This document shows positions 28,900-39,174 of a stretch of DNA of 64,000 nucleotides, in pieces. Location: the NCBI GenBank assembly GCA_963921825.1, contig OY997596.1, positions 61,082,754 to 61,146,753 on the forward strand, written 5' to 3'. Made by a program: the position numbers and the translations under genes. The notes below the pieces were generated by a model that searched no databases, had not been told where the DNA came from, and saw only the letters and a program-made list of their open reading frames with translations. The stretch comes from Erodium maritimum (Eukaryota; Streptophyta; Magnoliopsida; Geraniales; Geraniaceae). Position 1 is the stretch's first letter. Every line of letters begins with the position of its first letter.

Positions 28900-30190
28900 G
28901 GGAACTGTGGGCGTTTAGGCGGTATCTGGTGGTGTTTGCTGATCTTAGGCCGCAAACACGTCTTCTGTACATTTTTTTTACCCATTTCTTGGTGTGGGTT
29001 CTGGTCACCAATCTCACGGTGGGGGTTTGGAGTATGGGTGTTGGTCTTCGGATTGGAGGCACTTTGGGTACCTATTTGACCGTGGACGATGATGTCGATG
29101 GCATGATCTGGGTGGACTTTATGTAGATTAGAGTCCGTCTCGATGCATGTCTTCCGCCCCAACGACAATTGTGGTTCCGTCAAACGGAATTTGAGGTACG
29201 ATATCTCCTACATCTATCATATGAATATCTACTGGACAACTGCTTTGATTGGAATTGTGTTGTCATATGATTGTTGTGGCATGTGTGTCGGGTGGGCATG
29301 GGATCGCGAGGCCTCTCAATGAGAGCCAAGCCGTACCTCGGAACTCTCGGAGGCAATCTCATAATGGTCGCAACCATCCAATTACAAGTCATGGTCACTA
29401 TGGGGGCCTTCTCGCCCCTCGGTGGGCATGGGTGTCGGTTCACCCATGGTGACTGTAGAGAATAGACAATATCTGAATCAGAATGACCCTTATGGCCACA
29501 AGGTTAAGGGCAAGGTGGTAAAAGGGTACGCATAGTCGTCGACACAACACATGTCACTTCCTATTATGAGAGAGCACATCTCCACAAGGACCACAACCAT
29601 CCTCACAATAGATGACACTTACCATTATTATACCTCATCTTGGGATGATAGGTGGAGGAAGTGGGAGCGGGAGGGGCTCTTTGTAATTCTCGTCCTTCTC
29701 CTAAGGACCATCCTAGACATTCCCGAATTGGAGGATATGGAACTTGGCTGAGGGATATCCAAGACCAGGTACGGGATCACTTCCAAGGTTGTGTAAGCGA
29801 CAAGTCGAAGACTTTATGGGTGGGAATCTTAAGGATTGACAAACTCTGATGGAGCGTATGAGACTATCACTCTTGTCTCACCCAATGAGGGGTGACAAGA
29901 CCAATGAGGGGTCATCAAGTATCATCGCCTCATTGCTCGTATGGTGGTAGAGGTTCCACCAAGTACTAGCAAGATATTCTTCTACCATCTCGAGAGACAA
30001 CCTCTCCAAAAAAATTTGTCCCTCATTTATCATCTGAGGGAGGATAACGTAAATTAGTTGGACTCCGGGGGAGTACTCAGTCCAACAGGCCACGACATAT
30101 TTTTCGGTAATGGTCATACTCCGTCCTAGCACCTTGTCATCATTAGGTGTACAAGTGGTTTGGTCCACCATTGTAACATCATCTAACGAC
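28900..30190 (+). mobile_element. Decayed LINE/retroelement with DUF4283 zinc-knuckle ORF1 remnant
   Basis: Around 29040-29170 the plus strand still reads IGGTLGTYLTVDDDVDGM then FMRIRVRLDACL, the pattern of the DUF4283/zf-CCHC_4 region of plant LINE-type ORF1 proteins. A stop interrupts it soon after. A YGTWLRD-like motif is readable near 29735. The downstream part (29880-30000) matches the 14.3-kb and 10.7-kb blocks. Stops and frameshifts throughout mean it is dead. Confidence 0.5.
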
Positions 30191-30359
30191 ATGGTTGGAG
30201 TAGTTCAGCTAGCAACTCTTTTATTTAATCATATGCACGATCAAAGTTAAAATACTATATTTTAAATTTGATTGGTACGTGAATATGCTCTTGTACACAC
30301 ATATATAAATAATTATCAAAGTAAAAAAAACTATTCAGATTTGAATGAGTCTATGAGAC

Positions 30360-31330
30360 TAAATTTCTCTTTAAGAATTAGGGTTTCTTCCCTTGTTTTT
30401 CAGCCTACACAATTACCATGTCTTCGTCGTCCACCCTTGGCGACACAAACGCTGCCCTAGCACACCCTTTCACCCCCGAGCCTCCTCCATCTGCCCGGAG
30501 GATCCTCGCCCCCCTTTTCTCGCCCCTCACTCTGGCCTCCACCTATTCGAGCGTCTAAGTAGCGCCGTCGCGTCCCGGGGTTCTCGATGGCCACTCTTCT
30601 GGTTGGGTCGTCATCGCAAATACCTCAGCAGGTCAACCAAGGTCACCCCCCGTCCCCACGACGACAAGCAGCTCAACTACTTCCCTGACAACCACATGTA
30701 GAGCCACCAATAGCCATTGGGCCGATCTCCGTGCAATTGGGCACCCCGGCTCTACCATGGGTGTCACGAGGCTGGGGTTGCCGTTTCTAACCGCCCCTTC
30801 GGACTTGAATGTGGAGACTATCTAGGACCACTTTGGAGCGTTCTCCCTAGAAGACGAAGACGTCGCGGTACTCATCCCAGATGAGGCTGTTCCATGACCT
30901 ATCAGACCTCACCACCACGATCCACCTGTTACAGGGTGAATGGGAAGACTAATTCCTCTAGGAGATGGCTTCCAATTAACCCCGTCAGGAGCCATGAGTT
31001 AGCCCCCAGATTGGGAGATAGGTGTTAGGGGCCTACCCCCCATGACCGGGGACCAGGATCCCTTGACCTCTCTCGGATTATGTTTATCTATTTCTTGTTT
31101 CTGATTTCTATCACATTTTTGTATGTCGATGGGATGTTGGGAATCATTGTTCTTGTATAAGATGCAAACTAGATTTCTTTTACGTGTCTAAGAGCGTCGA
31201 GAAACCTACGGGGATCTCGGACACATTCTGAAACCCCAGGTCACCAACCCAGATTATGTTACGATCGATCGACACTATTAATAAAAATCATTCGTCGCCT
31301 GTTTAAAAAAAATCAAAAATAAAAATACAT
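30360..31330 (+). mobile_element. GC-rich decayed retroelement, probable LINE remnant
   Basis: A leader with TTAGGGTTTCTTCCC precedes an ATG at 30419 (MSSSSTLGDTNAAL). The frame is broken by stops within 60 codons. Pro/Thr/His-rich remains follow to about 30960. The 3' part is AT-rich and ends AATAAAAATCATTCGTCGCC then A-rich sequence at 31300-31335. This is consistent with a 3' poly-A tail; no target duplication was found. Confidence 0.4.
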
Positions 31331-31683
31331 TTTAGGTATTATTCAAACCCGATAAATAAACAACTTTATAAAACTAAATAAAATAATAGAGTTATCTACA
31401 CTCTACGGACCAATTATTCAGCAACGGTGGGCCCAGATTATTTATTTGCTGACGTGACGTAAGATCGGACGGCGATGAGGACCCGATCAGAGATCCAAAC
31501 ACAAAACAGCTCTCTCAGATACAGAAGAAGAAGAAGAAGACGACGGGTCTCCCCAAGGCCACGCCTCTCTTTCCTCCGCCGTCCGCCGCCGGTTCCGTCG
31601 CACTCGCCGGCCGTCCCCGGTTGTACGTCGATTCCAACGCCGCCCCTGAGGTACAACACTCCCCAACAACCCCTTTTCGTCTC

Positions 31684-31690
31684 TATATAA
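31684..31690 (+). promoter_or_regulatory. Candidate TATA box of the DUF21/CBS gene
   Basis: CTCTATATAAACATC, about 140 bp upstream of the start codon at 31826. The leader that follows is pyrimidine-rich. Confidence 0.5.
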
Positions 31691-31825
31691 ACATCTATAG
31701 ATACACATTTCTCCTGCTCTGCTTCGGAATCGCTTCTCGATTTCTCTGGAAGGCTCGGCGATGATGGTGATGGTGGAGGGGGAGGTTTTGGAGCTGGTCT
31801 GAGTCTCTGGATTAGGGTTTTTGCA

Positions 31826-34800
31826 ATGACGGTGGAGTATAGGTGCTGCGAGACCGCTTTCTTTGTACGGATACTGATTATAACGCTACTGGTTTTGTTC
31901 GCTGGGATGATGTCTGGGCTTACCTTGGGGCTCATGTCCATGAGCCTCGTTGATCTCGAGGTCCTGGCCAAGTCTGGTACTCCCAGCGATCGCAAGCATG
32001 CCGGTATGTTTTCAATTTCTTCTCCATTATTTTAAGTCTGGTGGATTTTGATTTTTTCTGTGAATTGTGCTGTGTTTGGTTACTGAGAATGTGTGAGAAA
32101 ATTGGATGGTGGGTTTTTGGGTCCAGGAAAACAAAAGTTAGATTTGATTGAGCTAGCACAAGTAATATTGTGTACAATTATTGATTCACCTTGGTTGAAG
32201 ACTGACATGAGTTTCAGAGTAAACAAACAGTGACTTAGGTGTTCTGCTGATTTCAGGTTAAAGGGTGTGTGTATAGATATCCCGTGGACTTCAGGTAGCT
32301 TTGTTGAGTAGAAATTTATGTACAGGCTCTTAATTTGGATGGATTAATCTCCAAAATCAGTAGATGGTGTTGAAAATGGAAAGAAAATGTTGAATGGGTG
32401 TTTATAAAATTTATTTATATATGGGAAGTGGATTGCTTGAATAGCTAACTGTTGATGGTATTGTTTCCTAAAAAAATCAAACAAAACAAATTGAGCTGCT
32501 CTGATATATTCTGGAGACTATTATTCATTTTTTTTAACTATCCCCGGATAGTGGTGAGGTGCGTTCTGCTCAGCCTCTTTTGAGGCCAGAGGGTTCACTT
32601 TCTGTGGTCTCATGTGGAACTGTTCACTAGTTCGACGTCTGGAGTTTTAGGCGGGTTCATTCACCCAATCTGAGCGGTGTGGTTAATTCTTTGTTTTTTC
32701 AGCCTTTTTGGGTCTTTTGGACCTTTGTCGGATTCTGTTTTTGGTTTGTGGTTTTCTTCCCAGAACCTACACCGCTTTTTCTATGCATTATTTATAGTAC
32801 GATAAAAATTAGGAATAGGTCTTGCAAGTATACCAGGTGGTACTTATAATATGTGGATTTGTGCTTACGTATGTAGACACCCACAGATACATTTTCCAAC
32901 AGTAGCTCTCCGGTTTCCTGGTTACTTCAAGTTGCTTGCAGTATGGTCTTGTTTTCATGATTACCCTTATGCTGTCTGTGTTATACGCTCTTAAATTTCA
33001 GTACACATAATTGGCTTATCTAAGTAGATTTCCGAAGAACACACTAATTGTTGATCTGTTTCATAACATTACTTTTCAAATAGTTCATTATAATATGCCC
33101 ACTTGAATGCGGATGCTGTTAAGAGTGGAAGTCTTGTTGTGATTAAGAACTGCATACTAGATAACTTATTTATTTATTTATTTTTGTAACAGCAAAAATA
33201 TTACCGGTTGTCAGAAATCAGCATCTTTTGCTTTGCACCCTACTTATTTGCAATGCTGCGGCCATGGAGGTAAAAGCTAATAACTGATTGCAATACAGGC
33301 TATACAGCTTACAAAGCTGTCTCATTACTTATATATCATGAAAGATTAGTTAATATCTGGATTCTGGACACACCCTTGTTTTGTCAGGCACTTCCCATTT
33401 TCCTTGACAGTCTGGTTACAGCTTGGGGTGCTATTTTAATTTCAGTGACACTGATTCTTCTTTTTGGCGAGGTAAGTGATGTTTGCTTGTTATAAGTAGG
33501 GATAATTGCAAAAAACTCGTGGTGAGCTATGCACGTTTTGCAAATACTACTGGTGAACTTTTTTTTTTTTGCAAATGATATCCCCCAATTATTTCCCGTC
33601 TGCAAATCTGTTATATTTAACGGAAATTAGTCATGTGACAGCACTTGACTTCAATTTTTTTTTTGGAAATGACAGTTTTTCCCTTTATACTAGACGTGTT
33701 TTGCAATTTGTAACCCTTATGTATGCGTGTTTTGCAAATTGAAATTCATATGCATACACTTTTGCATGGTTACTTTCGACTTTTTTCAAAAAAAAAATCA
33801 TTAGTGGATTTGCAGACGGAAAATAGTTAGGGGATGTCATTTGCAAAAAAAAAAGTTCACTGATAGTATTTGCAAAACGCGCATAGTTCAGCCTTAGTTT
33901 TTGCAAGTAACCCTTATAAGTATTAATGAAATGAGCATAGACAGTTGGACTGACAAAGAGGGGGTCAGATGGTGGGCCTTCATTGGTTCAGTTGTGTTTC
34001 AAGCTGATAATAAAGCAATATTTGTTTTAAGCTCATTGTAAAATATACTTGTTTTATTTTATATACAGATCATACCACAGTCTCTTTGTTCTCGATATGG
34101 TTTGGCAATTGGTGCAACAGTGTCCCCCTTTGTTCGTGTTCTTGTCTTCATATGCTATCCTATTGCCTTTCCCATAAGCAAGGTGATAAATATTTTGTTT
34201 CAAGTATTACCTTCATTTAATTCTCTACTTTGAAATGGTGTAGACTAGTTTATTTTCTCTTTACAATTTTTTTTCTTCACCATTAATATGTTATGTGGTT
34301 ACCAGCTATTAGACCATTTGCTAGGCCATGGACGCGTGGCTCTTTTTCGCAGAGCTGAATTGAAAACACTTGTAGATTTTCACGGTAATGAGGTGTGTTT
34401 TTAAATCTTTCAGTATTCCAATATTTTGCATCATACAATAACAAGTTGTTTGAAATGAAATTTATAATGCTAACAATATTTATTTTAAAACCTGCTTAAT
34501 GACTTTTATTAGGCGGGGAAAGGTGGAGAATTAACACATGATGAGACAACAATAATTGCTGGTGCACTTGAACTTAGCGCGAAAACAGCTGGTGATGCCA
34601 TGACTCCTATATCTGATACGTTTGCAATTGATATCAACGCTAAGCTTGACAGGTCTGATATAAAATATATGAACTGAATGGTCAAATGCACCACTTTGGT
34701 GTTACATTGTTTTCATCACACTCTGTACTCTTGATGTAGGGAGTTAATGAATTTATTATTGGAGAAGGGGCATAGTAGAATTCCTGTCTTCTATGAGCAA

Positions 34801-37800
34801 CCTACAAATATAATTGGACTTATTCTGGTAAGTGTCTAATTATTCTTCAATGAAGAGTAAACATTTTTTTGGTTCAAATTACTGCATGATCCCGAATCTC
34901 ATGACAATCTGGCTTTAATTTATCTCTCCCCTGTTTGCTAGGTAACAGCTATCTTGTTTAGCCATTTTCCTTAGAAGTTTGTGTCATTAGATTATAACCG
35001 TTAAATCAACGAGCTGGCTGAACATATAATGCAGAGTAGATTTGATAAGGTATACAGATACAACTATTTGCTTACACGAAAATCCAGATGGAAGAATTGT
35101 GGATGCTTTGGGCTTTCATGGAAATAGATTAGACTTTTATCCTTATGTTATTGAATTATATGTTTCATCTCCTGTAAATGGATTGCTTCTACAATGTGAA
35201 GGTGATAAGATCTACTTGGGACTATCATATTTGGCCGTCTATCCATAGGACATAGGTCTAAAATTGTGAATCCCTACAACTCAGGCCAGTTCTTTTTCTT
35301 TATAAGTAATTATAGAAGTTATAGTAACTCATCTGTTTTTCTGCCAGCTAATTGGTTTATTTATAATCTTTGCCTCTACTACAACTAATTTGATTTGTGC
35401 TCATGTAATAATAAATCTTTAGGAAAATCTCATTCAGCTACCCCTAAGCATACACCATTCTCAACTAACTACCCTTAAGTTTAACATGTTTTTTGGGTGT
35501 GAAGTGCCAAAGATACCCTCATGATTACTTTTAAAATAAGGGTATTTTGTCATTACACTCCCAAAAGTTGACGGAATTGGGATACATTGAGACTAGAAAA
35601 AATACTTAAGGGTTGTCAAAAACTTTTTAAACTTGGGGCAGTTGATTGCGAAAGGTGCATACTTAAGGGTAGCTGAGTTACATCATCCCTACATCTTTTA
35701 ATAGAAAATTGTGTACTAACATACGTTATATCTATGTCCTATGCTAATGTTTAGGCCAAGAATTTGTTAACCGTTCACCCAGACGATGAAGTACCTGTTA
35801 AAAATGTCACTATCCGGAGGATTCCAAGGTATCTTGTGTTGTTGAAGCCAATACCGCTTTAGATAATGTTCATACTTGCTTCTTATGGTTTTGTCATATT
35901 TGCTCATACGCCATAATTTGTGGGTTTCAGGGTTGCGGAGAGTTTGCCCTTGTATGACATATTGAATGAATTTCAGAAAGGCCACAGCCACATGGCTGTT
36001 GTTATAAGACAGTGCAACAAGACAAACCTGCCTACTAGCAAGAGCCCTTCTGATGGTAAGAACTAATATTTTGCTATTTCATACTTTGGCTGTATGCTAC
36101 TTTTACTCTCAAGTATCCTCTAAAACATACAAAGAAAATCCTTAAATTTTAAAAATATGTGAGTATTAAATTTTAGGGATCAACTGCAAATACTATCGGT
36201 AAACTATTTTGTTGCAAACGACAGCCCCCAACTATTTCCCATCTGCAAATCCATTATCTTAATGAAAATTAGTCATGTGATAGCCATGTTACTTCAATTT
36301 TTTGGAAATGACAGTTTTCCCTTTACATTATACGTGTTTTGCAATTTGGAACCCTTAATGTATACACTTTTCCGTTGTTACTTTCGATTTTTTTTATAAA
36401 AAAATAACCCCGTTAGTGGATTTGCAGACAGAAAATAGTTAGGGGATGTCATTTGCAAAAAAAAAAAATAGTTCGCCGTACTATTCGCAGAACACGCATA
36501 GTTCACCACAATTTTTTGCAATTACCCCTAAACTTTATTGTTTTTAAGGCATTTTTGACTTACCTTTGATTTTTAACGGTTTCATTTCCGGTGCAAAGAA
36601 AAAATTTGTCCATCGTATCAACTTGCAACAGTTTTTAGAAGATGGTAACAACTTGCAAAAGGTGTAAATCATTTTTTTGTTGCAATTATGCCTTTTTTCT
36701 ACTTTCATCACTTGTTTTGGATCTATTTGAGCATCCGTTTCTCCTTATGCCTCCTGTAACAGTTAAAAGCTGATAAAAGAAATGACATATGGCTTGTTTC
36801 TTTTGCCTCACTTACATTATTTGATCTTTTTTCTTCGATTTCTTATGTTGCTTCTCTCAATAAATCCTTAAATTGCATATAGCCTCTTCTATTTAAATTG
36901 TTATTGTTAAATCAGTATCATAGTAATGTTTCTGAATTGGGATTTGTGATTGGATAAAGTAGATTCTTCGAGGGATGTGAGACTAGACATTGACGGTCAA
37001 GTGCCTCCGCTCGAGAAGATCCTAAAGAGCAAGAGATCTTTTCAGAAGTGGAAGAGTTTTCCCAACCGGAGTAACCGTAATAACTCATTCAAGGGTTCTA
37101 GAAGTAGGAAGTGGACAAAGGACATGTACTCAGACATTTTGCAGATCGATGGCAGTCCTCTCCCAAAGGTCCCCGAGGAAGAAGAAGCTGTTGGCATAAT
37201 TACAATGGAAGATGTCATTGAAGAGCTCTTACAGGTAACAATGGAAGTACATTTGTTTTCGGGTAATTACAGTTCACCATCCTGCACTTTGCATGATTCT
37301 CAATTCAGCAGTATACTTTTTTTTCATATCAGTTCACCATGATAGACTTTATTTTAATCTATTCTAATTTGATGAGGTTTAATAACAAACACCCCCCCCC
37401 CCCCCCCCCCCCCCCCCTCCAAAAAAAACTTGAAAAAGAAATAGAAAATTGAAATTAAGAAGACAAAGATGTTTGTACTTTATAACTTCCACCTTTTAAA
37501 TTATTACTTTTTAGGGAAAATGTTATTTACACCCCCCTCGACAATCTTTAATATTCAAAAACACCCCTTAAAGGTGAGGGGTTATCGATAACACACTGTC
37601 ACCTTTAGGCTTTAGTTACTAATCAAAAACCCTGGATTCACACTGAATAGGTGATGGTTTTATCAGTAACACAGTCACTTTTCTCATTTATCAGTGGGTT
37701 TTTGGAACAAAATGACCCAAATCCGTTGTTTTTTTTATGAATAACGAAAGGTTGTCATGTGTTACTAAACCCCTCACCTTTAGCGTGTGTATTTGAGAAT

Positions 37801-38093
37801 CAAAGGTCGCCCAAGGTGTGAATAAAGCTACCCATTTTTTTTTATAAAGGGCAGTTTCATCATCAAACCTCAAATTAGAATAGTTTGATACCAAAAAAAA
37901 GTTTATCCCGGTGAACTGATGCAGAAAAAGTACATGGGTAGTGAATTGGAAATCATGCAGAATACAAGGTAGTGCACTGCAATCACCTCTTTATTTTTTT
38001 CCCCACAATTATTTGATCAATAAGTTAACATTATTCAACATATTGTAGGAGGAGATCTTTGATGAGACAGATCATCAATTTGAGGACTCATAA
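31826..38093 (+). CDS. CBSDUF: DUF21 and CBS domain membrane protein (CNNM/ACDP family, CBSDUF)
   Basis: Eleven exons: 31826-32003, 33193-33269, 33388-33471, 34069-34182, 34306-34392, 34513-34652, 34740-34827, 35755-35828, 35931-36055, 36960-37234, 38049-38093 (428 aa). CNNM-family proteins are membrane proteins linked to Mg2+ transport; the plant members are little studied. DUF21 spans about 10-180. It has the first membrane segment and [18 protein letters not shown], then hydrophobic segments in exons 2-4, including [16 protein letters not shown]. The CBS pair starts near [12 protein letters not shown] (residue ~205) and continues through [22 protein letters not shown]. The second CBS is split by a basic, Ser-rich insert (about 315-395) and resumes at [21 protein letters not shown]. 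The exon 10 acceptor (GATAAAG, 36959) is pyrimidine-poor but the phase is right. Introns hold many MITEs. Confidence 0.9.
32535..32800 (+). mobile_element. Retroposon-like 3' tail in CBSDUF intron 1
   Basis: Ends AGTACGATAAAAATT after a T/G-rich stretch with TTTTGGGTCTTTTGGACC and CCAGAACCTACACC. It is similar in style to the tail at 17382-17531. No target duplication is evident. Confidence 0.35.
33499..33913 (+). mobile_element. MITE-A with perfect 9-bp target duplication, CBSDUF intron 3
   Basis: Flanked by TTATAAGTA at 33490-33498 and 33914-33922. Ends GGGATAATTGC and GCAAGTAACCC. This is the copy that best defines the family as Mutator-type. Confidence 0.92.
35042..35248 (+). pseudogene. 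Gene fragment in CBSDUF intron 7, possibly F-box-associated domain
   Basis: An open stretch within the intron ends at a TAG. It reads [16 protein letters not shown] and [17 protein letters not shown]. The SPVNGLLL part resembles the (S)CNGLLCL motif of F-box-associated proteins. It is too short and isolated to be a gene. It could also be chance. Confidence 0.25.
35425..35690. mobile_element. MITE-E in CBSDUF intron 7
   Basis: Palindromic ends CTCATTCAGCTACCCCTAAGCA and TACTTAAGGGTAGCTGAGTTAC. Centre CAAAGATACCCTCATGATTAC. Confidence 0.65.
36176..36529 (+). mobile_element. MITE-A in CBSDUF intron 9
   Basis: Flanked by TAAATTTTA (36167-36175) and TAAACTTTA (36530-36538), an 8/9 match. Plus orientation. 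A MITE-B-like fragment follows at about 36595-36694. Confidence 0.75.
37257..37990. mobile_element. MITE-F split by an inserted MITE-C, CBSDUF intron 10
   Basis: Outer ends: TTTTCGGGTAATTACAGTTCACC (37257) and GTAGTGCACTGCAATCACC (about 37970), with internal pieces ATCAGTTCACCATG and GGTGAACTGATGC as in MITE-F. Inside, 37514-37846 is a MITE-C (GTTATTTACACCCCCC to GGTGTGAATAAAGCTACCC). A run of 26 C at 37392-37417 lies in the left MITE-F part. Confidence 0.7.
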
Positions 38094-39174
38094 CAGTGGC
38101 TTTTCTCGGTAGCAGAACATGTTAGATTAAAGATTTGTTTCTGTAGAAGATGAGAATTATTAGTCGGGCTTTACCATGTTCGTCCCGCTGTGTGTAAGAT
38201 CAAGGAGAAGAAATATGTGATTTTGTTGTATTATGTTTCGAGCTACATGTAGAATCTTAGTAGATGCTTGGAGTTTTCAAGCAACTGTAATGTGTTTAGA
38301 TTGCAGAATCATACATTACTATGACTTGTGTAATTGCTGTGTAAAGATATTTGTTATTGCATTCTCAAGGAATTTAAGCTTGGACTCCACTAATTGAGTT
38401 TGAATCATATATGGTGTCAAGAATACATAAGGTCTGAGTAATTCTTTTGAAGGGTTAATTGCTAAAAAGTACATTATGGGTTGTCCACATACGAAAAACT
38501 ACATTATATATTATCCATGCTTTAAACTACCTTTATGTATTGTCTGCGTGCAAAAAACTACATTATGTATTGTATGCGTCCCTAATTTTAACAGAATGTG
38601 GGAATATTTCAAATTTTGTAAGTAAACGACCATGGTCGAAAGATAGTGTAGTTTAAAAGTGTGGACAATACATAATGTAGTTTTTAGCAATCAACCCCTG
38701 TTTGAATTTACTTATTTTGATGCCTGATGAGAATTGCAATTAGGGCATATCCATTGGAAGGCGAGTTGCCGAGAAAAGTTGGTTTTTGGTAGTTTTGGCC
38801 GATCCTCTCTAAGGTGAAGGTTTCATTTCATATCCCCGTGCGTTCGCCGGCAAACTCATTCACAAAGGCCATTTGTCGTGCGACATGTGGGTGTTCGTCC
38901 GGATAATTTCAATTTTCTCAACCTGTCCTACACCTGTTTGAGGTTTGAGCCCACAATCCACACTTACAGTTACAGTTGCTTGTTAAAAGCTTCTTCTGCC
39001 AAGACTAGTTTTGGGATATGCTATTGAATTGGGAACAAAGTTTCCATCATTCAATCTTGATTCACAACCTTGCGGTTCATGACCACACAATAATTAACTC
39101 CACAAACAAAGACTTTTCATCTAGCTTCTTGTAAACAAGTTCAGTTTGATACAAAAACCCACCCTAAACTCTCA
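38094..39174. other. CBSDUF / basic-protein convergent intergenic
   Basis: The CBSDUF 3' UTR runs to roughly 38400. About 38455-38697 is a further MITE (AGGGTTAATTGCTAAAAAGTACATTAT to ATAATGTAGTTTTTAGCAATCAACCC). No gene or RNA is seen in the rest. Confidence 0.5.

Noticed and set aside
31438-31995. 185-codon minus-strand frame over the start of the DUF21/CBS gene
   Set aside because: It lies antisense to the leader and exon 1 of a well-supported gene, is low-complexity (Ser, Pro, Arg) and has no domain.
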